NCBI RefSeq assembly: GCF_019970045.1
Contig: NZ_JAHXYI010000003.1
Span: 434,001 to 498,000, forward strand
DNA length: 64,000 bases
From: Chryseobacterium sp. GVT01B
GTDB taxonomy: Bacteria; Bacteroidota; Bacteroidia; Flavobacteriales; Weeksellaceae
Reading direction: 5' to 3'
A program made the translations under genes and the position numbers. The notes below the pieces were generated by a model. The model was not told the DNA's origin. It made no database searches and was given only the letters and a program-made list of their open reading frames with translations. The first letter of the stretch is position 1; each line of letters starts with the position of its first letter. Of the stretch, positions 1 through 7,739 are shown one piece after another.

Positions 1-114
1 AAACTATCCACTACAAAAAAATTAGAAAAAGTATACCTTCTGGCTGGTCCTGCCTTCTTTGAAACCGCAGGCGGAGGAATTTCCGATGCCATTTCAGAAG
101 TTCAAAAGAAATAA
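1..114 (+). CDS. C-terminal fragment of an unidentified protein
   Basis: An open frame enters from the left edge and stops with TAA at 112-114. The visible 37 residues include VYLLAGPAFFETAGGGISD and end in a lysine-rich tail. I do not recognise the family from this fragment. It is followed within 35 bases by an intrinsic terminator, which supports a real gene end here. The N-terminus lies outside the window, so function cannot be judged. Confidence 0.6.
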   Translation, partial: KLSTTKKLEKVYLLAGPAFFETAGGGISDAISEVQKK

Positions 115-144
115 TGAACCTAGTTTCATTAGTATTGTTGATTC

Positions 145-171
145 GGCCTCCTTTTTTAAGGGGGCTTTTTG
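145..171 (+). terminator. Intrinsic terminator after the first gene
   Basis: GCCTCC (146-151) pairs with GGGGGC (160-165), with one G-T pair, across a T-rich loop, and is followed directly by five T. It sits about 30 bases after the stop of the partial gene. Confidence 0.65.
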
Positions 172-196
172 TTATATTTACTTTTAAGAAAATAAT

Positions 197-628
197 ATGG
201 GATTAGGACTTGAAATAAGTTTCGTGTTTGATAAAGAGGAACCTTTATGGCAATATCTGAACCTGAGAGATCAATACCGTTTTGACGGAAGAGACGGTTT
301 AAATCTGGTTATGACCGGTGATGGACTGGAAGATGATGACAGATTATTGTGCCAAATAGAAAGAGTCTTACATATAGACTTGAAAATATTGGATTTCTGG
401 AATTTTTATGAAGAATATATTGATGTGGAAATTTTAAAATCTAATCTGATACAACTGAATGGAGCATTGAAAAACCAGCCCAATTTTTATAAAAAGATAG
501 CGTATGGACATGATATTGAAGACGGTTACCTGAGGGAGAAGTTTGCTGAAGATGTAAATTTTCTTATTGAAAGGCTGGATCTGAATATAATAAATGGGGC
601 AGAAAAAGTAATGTTTGTTAGCTCATAA
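197..628 (+). CDS. Conserved hypothetical protein, 143 aa
   Basis: This is a soluble acidic protein that starts at an ATG and has no signal peptide or membrane segment. The N-terminus (MGLGLEISFVFDKEEPLW) and the many Asp/Glu residues give no domain I recognise. It stands alone between the terminator at 145-171 and topB, in the same direction. Codon use matches its neighbours, so I take it as a real gene of unknown role. Confidence 0.7.
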   Translation: MGLGLEISFVFDKEEPLWQYLNLRDQYRFDGRDGLNLVMTGDGLEDDDRLLCQIERVLHIDLKILDFWNFYEEYIDVEILKSNLIQLNGALKNQPNFYKKIAYGHDIEDGYLREKFAEDVNFLIERLDLNIINGAEKVMFVSS

Positions 629-753
629 TTATTAATATTGTGGGTAGGTTTGAGATATCCGTGTCTACAACTTATCAAAGATCAACACCCAACTAAATTA
701 GCAAAATCCAAAAAAAATCCCGATTTTTGCACTCCTTCAATAAACCCGAGTTC

Positions 754-2880
754 ATGAAATTATGTATTGCCGAGAAACCCAGTGTTGCCAGAGATATCGC
801 CAAAGTATTGGGCGCTACCACGCCTAAACAGGGCTATATGGAAGGGAACGGCTATTGCGTAACATGGACGTTCGGACACCTTTGCACCCTGAAAGAACCT
901 CACGATTACGGTCCGCAGTTCAAATCCTGGAATCTTTTTTCATTACCTATTATTCCCAACAGTTTTGGAATCAAGCTAATTCCGAATAAAGGTGTTGAAA
1001 ATCAGTTTAAAGTAATCGAAAAATTAGTAGAAGAATGTGATGAGGTTATTAACTGCGGGGATGCCGGGCAGGAGGGAGAACTCATTCAGCGTTGGGTATT
1101 GCAGAAGGCAAAATGCAACAAACCCATTCAGCGTTTATGGATTTCTTCATTGACGGAAGATGCCATTAAAGAAGGCTTTGCAAGTTTAAAACCTGCAGAA
1201 GATTATAAAAATCTGTATTTGGCGGGAAATGCCAGAGCCATAGGAGACTGGTTATTAGGAATCAATGCTACCAGACTTTTTACCAAGAAATTTGGTGGGA
1301 ATAAAGCTGTTCTATCCATTGGAAGGGTGCAGACTCCTACATTGGCGATGCTGGTTCAGCGTCAGAAAGAAATTGATGCCTTTACCACAGAAGAATATTG
1401 GGAACTGAAAACCAAATACCGTGATGTTATTTTCAATGCGGCGATTGATCGTTTAAAAACATTGGAGCGGGCTGAAAAAGGACTGGAATACCTGAAAGTA
1501 AATCCATTTGAGATCGTTTCTTTTGAAATTAAAGAAGGAAAAGAAAAAAATCCACGACTTTTCGACTTGACCGGACTTCAGGTTGAAGCCAACAAAAAAT
1601 ACGGGTATTCAGCGGAAAATACGTTGAACTATATCCAAAGTCTTTATGAAAAGAAGCACGTAACATATCCACGTGTTGATACCACCTATCTATCCGAGAG
1701 TTTATATCCGAAAATAACAGGAATTCTTCAGAAAATGTACCCTTATCAGGATCTGATTGCTCCGTTACTGGAAGCTCCGATTCCAAAATCAAAAGCTGTT
1801 TTCGACGATACCAAAGTGACCGATCACCATGCGATCATTCCTACGGAAATTCCACCTTCTCAAAACCTGAGCAGGGAAGAAAAGCTGATCTATGACCTGA
1901 TTGCAAAACGTTTTATTGCTGTATTCTACCCGGAATGTAAAATTTCCAATACGTTGGTAGAAGGAAAAGTAGGAACCATTCCTTTCAAAACCAGCGGAAG
2001 ACAGGTTCTTGAAGCGGGATGGAGAGCTGTTTATGCCAAAGAGCCTAAAGAAGAAACCACAGATAAGGACAAAGAAAAAGAAGAAGAACAAACCATTCCT
2101 GAATTTATTGTAGGAGAAACCGGACCTCACGATCCAAAGATTCACCAGGGAAAAACCACGCCTCCAAAACCTTACACGGAAGCAACCTTGCTGAGAGCAA
2201 TGGAAACAGCCGGAAAACAGGTTGAAGATGAAGAGCTGCGTGAAATGTTGAAGAACAACGGGATCGGAAGACCATCCACTCGTGCGAACATCATTGAAAC
2301 CCTTTTCAAAAGAAAATACATCGAGAAAAAAAGGAAAAACCTCATCGCTACCCAAACCGGAATTCAGTTGATTGATACCATCGAGGATGAATTGTTAAAA
2401 AGTCCGGAACTGACTGGTGAATGGGAATCAAAACTTCGTAGAATAGAAAAAGGGGAGTATGAAGCCAACCTTTTCAAAGAAGAACTGATCCAGATGGTTA
2501 CCGAACTTACCGAAAAAGTAGTGTACGGAAAGGGAAAAGTGATTACCCTTCAGGCTGAGGAAAAAGAAGAAGTAAAGGAGAAGAAAAAAAGAGAGCCTGC
2601 ACAGAAAAAAGAGCTTCAGTCCTGGGAAGAAACGAAATGTCCGAAATGTAAAGAACACAACCTCATCAAAGGAAAAACAGCGGTAGGATGTTCCGATTTC
2701 AAAAACTGTGGCTTTAAAATTACCTTTGAAATTTTCGGTAAAAAATTATCAGATAAACAGCTTTTAGACCTTGTTTTAAAAGGGAAAACTTCAAAATTAA
2801 AAGGCTTTACCACCCATCCGGAAGCTGTTGCAGAAGGTATTTTGACTTTGACTGACGATTTTCAGACACACCTTAGCTAA
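754..2880 (+). CDS. topB: DNA topoisomerase III (type IA)
   Basis: Type IA topoisomerase, which passes single DNA strands through a transient 5'-phosphotyrosine break and decatenates replication or recombination intermediates. The N-terminus MKLCIAEKPSVARDIAKVLG is the TopB Toprim start. The Toprim acidic motif lies in CGDAGQEGELI. The catalytic tyrosine is Tyr305 in HVTYPRVDTTYLSE. NGIGRPSTRANIIETL is the conserved central motif. After a Lys/Glu-rich linker, the C-terminus has a zinc-ribbon-like module (CPKC ... CSDFKNC). An in-frame TTG lies 27 bases upstream, but the family N-terminus begins at the ATG at 754, so I chose that. The length of 708 aa fits the family. It looks monocistronic. 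Confidence 0.95.
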   Translation: MKLCIAEKPSVARDIAKVLGATTPKQGYMEGNGYCVTWTFGHLCTLKEPHDYGPQFKSWNLFSLPIIPNSFGIKLIPNKGVENQFKVIEKLVEECDEVINCGDAGQEGELIQRWVLQKAKCNKPIQRLWISSLTEDAIKEGFASLKPAEDYKNLYLAGNARAIGDWLLGINATRLFTKKFGGNKAVLSIGRVQTPTLAMLVQRQKEIDAFTTEEYWELKTKYRDVIFNAAIDRLKTLERAEKGLEYLKVNPFEIVSFEIKEGKEKNPRLFDLTGLQVEANKKYGYSAENTLNYIQSLYEKKHVTYPRVDTTYLSESLYPKITGILQKMYPYQDLIAPLLEAPIPKSKAVFDDTKVTDHHAIIPTEIPPSQNLSREEKLIYDLIAKRFIAVFYPECKISNTLVEGKVGTIPFKTSGRQVLEAGWRAVYAKEPKEETTDKDKEKEEEQTIPEFIVGETGPHDPKIHQGKTTPPKPYTEATLLRAMETAGKQVEDEELREMLKNNGIGRPSTRANIIETLFKRKYIEKKRKNLIATQTGIQLIDTIEDELLKSPELTGEWESKLRRIEKGEYEANLFKEELIQMVTELTEKVVYGKGKVITLQAEEKEEVKEKKKREPAQKKELQSWEETKCPKCKEHNLIKGKTAVGCSDFKNCGFKITFEIFGKKLSDKQLLDLVLKGKTSKLKGFTTHPEAVAEGILTLTDDFQTHLS

Positions 2881-2967
2881 TCAATAGTATATCAGGATTT
2901 AAATCGTTATTTGTGATTCGGAAAAACAACTTAAATGGCACAATTGGACATTATCATATTTTATCGG

Positions 2968-3032
2968 AGATAAAATCTTTGCGCCTTAAAAGTAGACAAC
3001 TTGGGAACAACTTGCGCCTTTGCGCTTTCCAA
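2968..3032. repeat. TTTGCGCC-type intergenic repeat
   Basis: The motif ctttgcgcctt (about 2976-2986) recurs at about 3012-3026 as cttgcgcctttgcgctttcc, in the non-coding region after topB. Similar TTTGCGCCTTTGCG strings are common between genes in this phylum (from memory). Function unknown. Confidence 0.4.
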
Positions 3033-3044
3033 CAATCTATATAT

Positions 3045-3110
3045 AGATTCCTACGGAATGACAAACTGTACGGATAAACCAACTGTTGTAATTATCATTC
3101 CGCAGGAATC
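3045..3110. repeat. Type A palindromic repeat (copy 1)
   Basis: Left arm agattcctacggaatgacaa (3045-3064) is inverted at 3091-3110 (attatcattccgcaggaatc). It lies between the convergent ends of topB and the next gene. Further copies are at 10601-10677 and 20806-20877, and a half copy is at 4984-5005. The centre differs between copies while the arms are kept, as expected of a hairpin-forming mobile repeat. Confidence 0.8.
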
Positions 3111-3171
3111 CAGCCCTATTTTCTATACTTTCACAGTCTTTATCATAATACAAATATCTCTAATTAAGACG

Positions 3172-3233
3172 TAAAAATTCCCCTCCACTGGAGGGGGGGC
3201 GAAAATTCAAAGAATTTTTGACGGGGTGGTTTA
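3172..3233. repeat. Type B repeat (copy 1): CCCCTCC...GGGGTGGTTTACC
   Basis: The sequence after aattaagacgtaaaaattc contains ccctccactggagggggg, then aaaattcaaagaattttt, then gacggggtggtttacc. Both internal parts are self-complementary. A shortened copy lies at 5061-5093, preceded by the same flank (aaatatctc..aagacgt.aaaattc), so the Type A half arm and Type B form one composite unit in both places. Confidence 0.75.
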
Positions 3234-3252
3234 CCGCTTTCTGAACACACTA

Positions 3253-3747
3253 TCATCCTGAAATTTTCACATTCTCTTTTCTCTGCTTCATAAACTGAAA
3301 GATTGATCCAATCAAAAAAAGCAGAAAAATAACAAGAAGAGTCTGACCAATAATCGGATCTTTGATATCCTTAGCTAAAGGATGTCCGATGGGAACTCTT
3401 GTAAAAGTCTCATTAATCGTTGGAACAAGGGACAGGAAAAAGCTGAATGACAACAAAAAATTCTCAAAATATCTGGCTCTCTTGCTTTCCTTTTTACTTG
3501 AGAACAGGAAATAGGCGACAGATATCAAAACAATGATAAATAATGAGAACACATGTCCTGCATTAAAACCTCCGGCTTTAGAGATACCCAATGCAGAAAG
3601 TGACGTGATGAGCGTAGCGTAAAAATAGACTTTTCCGGATAGACGAGCGAGGCTGATCTTACCATATTTGATAAATCCGATCATTGCTCCGGCAAGAGCA
3701 CTTATACCAATGATGGTGTGAAAAATTCCTAAAATCGATAGATTCAT
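3253..3747 (-). CDS. Integral membrane protein of unknown function, 164 aa
   Basis: About four hydrophobic helices are visible (residues ~5-25, 40-60, 65-82 and 135-155), with a Lys/Arg-rich loop after the third (SSKKESKRARYF). The N-terminal half (ILGIFHTIIGISALAGAMIGFIKYG) resembles small heme- or DUF2306-type membrane proteins, but I cannot assign a family. It is transcribed in the same direction as the AraC regulator, whose stop lies 225 bases upstream, and could be its target. Its stop codon is about 20 bases beyond the Type B repeat. Confidence 0.75.
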   Translation of the reverse strand: MNLSILGIFHTIIGISALAGAMIGFIKYGKISLARLSGKVYFYATLITSLSALGISKAGGFNAGHVFSLFIIVLISVAYFLFSSKKESKRARYFENFLLSFSFFLSLVPTINETFTRVPIGHPLAKDIKDPIIGQTLLVIFLLFLIGSIFQFMKQRKENVKISG

Positions 3748-3972
3748 ATTGTTATTATTTAAAATTTATACTCATTCAGTTTCTAATTCTTTTTGCTTTT
3801 TAAGGCATCTGAAGAGAAAATTTATTCCCTGAAACTGATGGTACAAATTTGCGGCAGAAACACAGAAATGATTTTGTGATTTCGTCCAAGAATTTGAGAT
3901 TTTAGTTCAAAAAAACGCACTTCTTATTGAAAAAAGAAATGCATGCATAATTTGTATAAAATAGTTTTCCAA

Positions 3973-4827
3973 TTATTTTTCTTTCCGTTCCTGACGATAA
4001 GCTGAAGGGGAAATGTGAAATTTATCGCTGAAATTTTTTGTAAAAGTTGCCAGATCATTAAACCCACAGTCAAAAGCAATATCAGTAATCCGTTCATCAG
4101 ATATTAAAAGCAGTTCGGCGGCCTTTTCCAGTTTTTTGTTTCTTATATAATTGGCTGGAGTATCCTCATAAAGTTTTGCGAATTCTCTTTTGAAGGATGA
4201 TACACTCAGATTACTTTGTTGTGCAAGCTGTTCAATGGTGAGTTGCGAAAATAAGTTGGCTTCAATGATTTGTTTAAAAGAATAAGTTGTAGGAGAGAAA
4301 AGTTGAGACAAAATCAATTGAATGGTATTGGCATTCTGTGACTGTGCCAGCAATAACATGATCTCTTTCAGCTTAAGAATTAATATATCTTCATTAATGA
4401 GCGAAGGATTTTCAAAGTAAAAAAGCAGCCCTTCTACATATTTTTGAATCAGAAAATCATTATTTATTATTTCACTGGATTGATTTGAAACTATATTTGC
4501 AGGTCTCTGCAGTAAGGAAGGTAATTCTCTGTCGTAAATTCTTTTCAGGATATCAGGATAAAAGGTCACAATGACGACCTGGCAGTTACTTTCTAAATTT
4601 GAATTCTGAATATGCTTTCCCGAGCTGATACAGTTCAGAAACAGAGAATAGGTGGCAGGAATATCAAATTTCTGTTCATCTGTTTTATATTGAAATTCTC
4701 CTTTGGTCACATACAGAAAACAGGCCTGCTCCGAAACCGGAAAATCATATCTGAATGACCCCGTCATATCAATTTTCTGTATCAGGGTCTTTCCAAATAA
4801 TTCGTATTTTTTGTAATCATTCAGCAT
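3973..4827 (-). CDS. AraC family transcriptional regulator
   Basis: 284 aa. The N-terminal ~160 residues form an AraC-type cupin-like sensing region (SFRYDFPVSEQACFLYVTKGEFQ). The C-terminal ~100 residues are a double helix-turn-helix: LTIEQLAQQSNLSVSSFKRE, then ITDIAFDCGFNDLATFTKNF and a terminal FHISPSAYRQ signature. It probably activates or represses neighbouring genes on effector binding; the effector is unknown. The gene for the small membrane protein follows on the same strand. Confidence 0.9.
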   Translation of the reverse strand: MLNDYKKYELFGKTLIQKIDMTGSFRYDFPVSEQACFLYVTKGEFQYKTDEQKFDIPATYSLFLNCISSGKHIQNSNLESNCQVVIVTFYPDILKRIYDRELPSLLQRPANIVSNQSSEIINNDFLIQKYVEGLLFYFENPSLINEDILILKLKEIMLLLAQSQNANTIQLILSQLFSPTTYSFKQIIEANLFSQLTIEQLAQQSNLSVSSFKREFAKLYEDTPANYIRNKKLEKAAELLLISDERITDIAFDCGFNDLATFTKNFSDKFHISPSAYRQERKEK

Positions 4828-4983
4828 AATAGAAGGGGTTCGTTTTGAAATGAATCACGGGAAAATTAAATAATTTTTTCTTTAAAATGGCAAATTATGT
4901 TCTATTATATTTTAGATGAAATATCTACACTTTGCATTCTTCTTTTTAATGAATAAAAGTATACCGCTCCGCATAGCCACACA

Positions 4984-5093
4984 GTTTGTCATTCCGTAGG
5001 AATCCAGCCCTATACTTTTCATACCTTTTATTCCAATAAAAAATATCTCAACTGAAGACGTGAAAATTCCCCTCCTCCGGAAGGGTGGTTTAC
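4984..5093. repeat. Composite A/B repeat (copy 2, shortened)
   Basis: gtttgtcattccgtaggaat (4984-5003) plus ccagccctatactttt matches the right arm of copy 1 and its flank at 3091-3125. The aaatatctca..gaagacgtgaaaattcc stretch and cctcctccggaagggtggtttacc (to 5093) match 3151-3233. About 26 bases present in copy 1 (cgaaaattcaaagaattttt and neighbours) are missing here. The stop codon of the next minus-strand gene (5090-5092) lies inside the repeat end. Confidence 0.75.
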
Positions 5094-5515
5094 CTAAACA
5101 ATTTCTCATACCAGCCACCAACATCATTTTTAATCTCCTCATGATGCTTGTAGAGAATTACTGCCAGTTCCAGTTCAGACCTTTCAGATTTGTAAGGATT
5201 CACAGTAAGAAAACCAAAGAAATTTCCATCCTGATCAACGATTGCCGGAGGATAAGCCCCATATTCATTCCATGGAGAGTAGGTGCTGTGGGGACTTCCA
5301 TAATTTCCGTACCTATTCCAGATAGATTTTGAACTGAAGGCATTTCCGTAATCGCTAAATTTATTCCATATCGAATTCTTATCGAAGTTATCACAGTTTA
5401 AACATCCCAGATATTGATCCTGATCTGCACCGCCATACAAATGCAGAGTCTGCGCCTGGAAACTGGAGCATGCAACTAAACCTAAAAATTGGAAAAACCT
5501 TTTTAAACCCATCAT
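5090..5515 (-). CDS. Secreted protein with YG/IWN repeats, function unknown
   Basis: The frame is open to 5605, but the residues before the MMGLKRF at 5515 do not look like a start; from there a signal peptide runs to ...CSSFQAQT, so I start at 5515 (the ATG at 5512 is equally possible). The mature part begins LHLYGGADQDQYLGCLNC and has three short repeats of the type N-S-I-W-N-(K/R)-(F/Y)-x-x-Y-G, ending in SPWNEYGAYPPAIVDQDGNF. Similar YLGCLNC/SIWN proteins are known only as hypothetical secreted proteins (from memory). Its stop codon is supplied by a repeat element. Confidence 0.75.
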   Translation of the reverse strand: MMGLKRFFQFLGLVACSSFQAQTLHLYGGADQDQYLGCLNCDNFDKNSIWNKFSDYGNAFSSKSIWNRYGNYGSPHSTYSPWNEYGAYPPAIVDQDGNFFGFLTVNPYKSERSELELAVILYKHHEEIKNDVGGWYEKLFR

Positions 5516-5727
5516 AAAGCTTTCCTGCAAAGCTAACCTTTTGAACTGAAAAATTTTAATTATTGCTGGACAAACCACACACCACCAAACTTTACAGGTT
5601 TTCAATATTCACGTAGAGATCAAACGGCAGTAGTACTCTCAAAGCTTCCTGCCACTGGAAATTTTTAATCTTTAAATTCTTTAATCCTTAAATCAATTTC
5701 TACCTTTACATACAAATTCAAAAAATA

Positions 5728-6150
5728 ATGACACCAGAGAAAAGAAAACTCATCACAGACAGCTTCAGCCGTTCAGAAACCTTAAAATTCTATCAAGCAG
5801 AACTACTGGAAGTAGAAACCGATTTTATATCCATGAAGATTCCCAAAATAGAGATGATGACCAGAAAAGCAGGAATGTTCAACGGGGCTATGATCGCTTC
5901 TCTGGTGGATGTTTCTTCAGGATATGCAGCAGTAAGTCATTATCCGGAAGACTGTTATGTGGTAACGGTTGAATTGAAAGTAAATTACCTTCGTCCTGCT
6001 ATGGGAGACGCTTTGGTTTCAAAATCCTATGTCATCAAAGGCGGAGGGAAAATCATTGTAGTAAGAACGGAAATCTATGTTCAGAATGAAAATTCCGACT
6101 CAGAAAGTCACGTGGCGACTTCATTGGTCACTATGATGAAAATAAAATAA
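5728..6150 (+). CDS. PaaI-type hotdog-fold thioesterase
   Basis: 140 aa, the usual length for a single hotdog domain. The central helix segment GMFNGAMIASLVDVSSGYAA fits the PaaI/YbgC-type 'HGG...D' region with Asn-Gly in place of His-Gly; VTVELKVNYLRPA is the family beta-strand motif. It would hydrolyse an acyl-CoA; the substrate is unknown. It is separated from its neighbours and starts at an ATG preceded by an A-rich leader. Confidence 0.85.
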   Translation: MTPEKRKLITDSFSRSETLKFYQAELLEVETDFISMKIPKIEMMTRKAGMFNGAMIASLVDVSSGYAAVSHYPEDCYVVTVELKVNYLRPAMGDALVSKSYVIKGGGKIIVVRTEIYVQNENSDSESHVATSLVTMMKIK

Positions 6151-6268
6151 CAGGTTTGGGGAGGTAACAGGCAAAATATTCCTTAAATAGAGGGTTTCAC
6201 GGAATTCTTTTTTTTGAAATGGAATGGCTTTTGCTCCATATCCCCCATAAACATTAAAAAATATCACA

Positions 6269-6613
6269 ATGAACTTAATTATCCGACTATTTATCACAGC
6301 AATTGTTGCTTACCTTTTAACCAAAATTCTACCGGGAGTACATTTTGAAGGATTTTCTTCAGCCATTATCTTTGCCATTGTGCTTGGAGTTCTTAACATA
6401 TTTGTAAAGCCTGTTTTAAGCCTGTTTGGTCTGCCATTAACGATTCTTACTTTAGGATTCTTTGCTTTGGTAATCAATGCCGGAATTATCCTGATTGCAG
6501 ACTATTTCATTGATAGTATGGTGGTAGATGGTTTCTGGTGGGCATTTATCTTCAGTATATTATTGTCAATCGTAACTTCTCTGGCGAACTCAATGTTCTC
6601 AGATGGAGATTAA
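6269..6613 (+). CDS. Phage-holin superfamily IV-like membrane protein (PF04020 type)
   Basis: 114 aa with four predicted transmembrane segments: residues ~4-22, 28-47, 52-76 and 85-108. The motif VLNIFVKPVLSLFGLPLTIL followed by TLGFFALVINAGIILI is typical of the PF04020 family (YvlD-like). These chromosomal proteins are not tied to a prophage, and none is visible here. The role is unknown, possibly envelope stress related by family analogy. Confidence 0.9.
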   Translation: MNLIIRLFITAIVAYLLTKILPGVHFEGFSSAIIFAIVLGVLNIFVKPVLSLFGLPLTILTLGFFALVINAGIILIADYFIDSMVVDGFWWAFIFSILLSIVTSLANSMFSDGD

Positions 6614-6633
6614 AAAATGATAAACATTCAAAT

Positions 6634-6665
6634 AAAAATCCGCTCTATTTTAGAGCGGATTTTTT
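6634..6665. terminator. Bidirectional terminator
   Basis: AAAATCCGCTCTA pairs with TAGAGCGGATTTT around a short T-rich loop, with A and T runs on the outer sides. It lies between the convergent holin-like gene and the T9SS cargo gene, so it can serve both. Confidence 0.9.
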
Positions 6666-7531
6666 TATTTCTTAATGAATTTTACTACAACTAAATCACC
6701 TTGCTGGTCTTTCATTCTTAGAAAATAATTCCCTGAAATAAGATGGCTGATCGTAATTTCTTTGGTAAACAGATCCTTTAAAAGAACTTTTCCACTGATA
6801 TCTATAATCTCATACTCCCGGAACTGGCGGTCGGTATTTACTTTTAAAATATCGGAAACAGGATTTGGATATACCTTGATTAAAACATTGGTGTTTTTTG
6901 ACAGGGTTTCATGGCTTTCTAAGAATAAGCATGAAGGCGGAGTCGTTATGACGCCATCTGTAAAATCATAATATATAGTACTTCCCGCAGGAATAAGATT
7001 GGTGCTGATGGTTTGGGGAATATTCTCAAAAAGGGTACAGTTATTAAAACGCAGATTGGCATTTTCAAAATCTCTGGTTGTTTTGTACCAGGACTCACAC
7101 CCTGCAGGCTGCATCGTTATTCCCGGCCAGAATGTATCCATAGCAAATCCATTGACTGCATTAGGATTAACCATGTCAACCATTACACAGCTTCCTCCCG
7201 TCCACGTAGAAGGCGCTTTAAAATAAATAATAGCAGAAGGAATAATTCCGATGTAATATTTTTTACTGATGACCGCAGAAGAATTTCCCTGTCCGTCAAC
7301 CAGAAACGCCTTGATTTCTTTATTTTGGTTAATAAGGATCTGTACATTGTTGGGTGCAGAGCTTGAACTCAGGGTCGGGGTACTTCCGTCAGTGGTATAA
7401 TAAATCGTACCGTTTCCTGAAATAGTGACTTGATAAGGATTATCATAATGACTCGCAAACGGACTCATTGTGAGTTGTGAAAAAAAGAATGAAGACACAC
7501 AAAATGAAGAAAAAAGCAGAAATTTTTTCAT
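6665..7531 (-). CDS. T9SS-secreted protein with Fn3-like and CBM26-like domains
   Basis: 288 aa. The signal peptide ends near FFFSQLT. Residues ~25-95 resemble a chitobiase C-terminal/Fn3-associated domain (GTIYYTTDGSTPT). Residues ~100-190 (IIYFKAPSTWTG...WPGITM...WYKTT...LRFNNC) resemble the starch-binding CBM26-type fold. Residues ~218-288 are a type A T9SS sorting domain (IKVYPNPVSDIL ... GNYFLRM ... VKFIKK). It is therefore predicted to be exported through T9SS and anchored or released at the surface. No catalytic domain is present, so it may be a carbohydrate-binding protein. It ends at the shared terminator. Confidence 0.85.
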   Translation of the reverse strand: MKKFLLFSSFCVSSFFFSQLTMSPFASHYDNPYQVTISGNGTIYYTTDGSTPTLSSSSAPNNVQILINQNKEIKAFLVDGQGNSSAVISKKYYIGIIPSAIIYFKAPSTWTGGSCVMVDMVNPNAVNGFAMDTFWPGITMQPAGCESWYKTTRDFENANLRFNNCTLFENIPQTISTNLIPAGSTIYYDFTDGVITTPPSCLFLESHETLSKNTNVLIKVYPNPVSDILKVNTDRQFREYEIIDISGKVLLKDLFTKEITISHLISGNYFLRMKDQQGDLVVVKFIKK

Positions 7532-7653
7532 GTAAAATGGTTATTAGTTTAGTTTTTATAAAATTAATAATATTTGTCCATAAGTAAATCAATTATTTTT
7601 CAACTTTAAAAAACATAAATGTTAATTCTTTCGCTCATTTTTATTTTAAATAT

Positions 7654-7661
7654 TAACTTTG
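7654..7661 (+). promoter_or_regulatory. -7 element TAACTTTG of the S9 peptidase gene
   Basis: TAACTTTG matches the Bacteroidota -7 consensus TAnnTTTG; no clear TTG is seen at -33. It overlaps the upstream in-frame TTG at 7659, which argues that translation starts further down, at 7740. Confidence 0.5.
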
Positions 7662-7739
7662 GCAATCTTTGAGTTTAATAAAAGGAGAGTACAAAATCAT
7701 CAGGATTCCGTACATCCGTTAAAAAATGAATATCAACAT

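Noticed and set aside
1529..2813. Several minus-strand open frames inside topB
   Set aside because: They are antisense to a clear topoisomerase gene, Phe-rich as expected from the complement of Lys/Glu codons, and show no family motifs.
3045..5093. CRISPR array from repeated elements
   Set aside because: Repeats are few, unevenly spaced, palindromic and scattered; there are no regular spacers and no cas genes.
6269..6613. Prophage remnant because of the holin-like protein
   Set aside because: The family is a widespread chromosomal membrane protein and no other phage gene is nearby.
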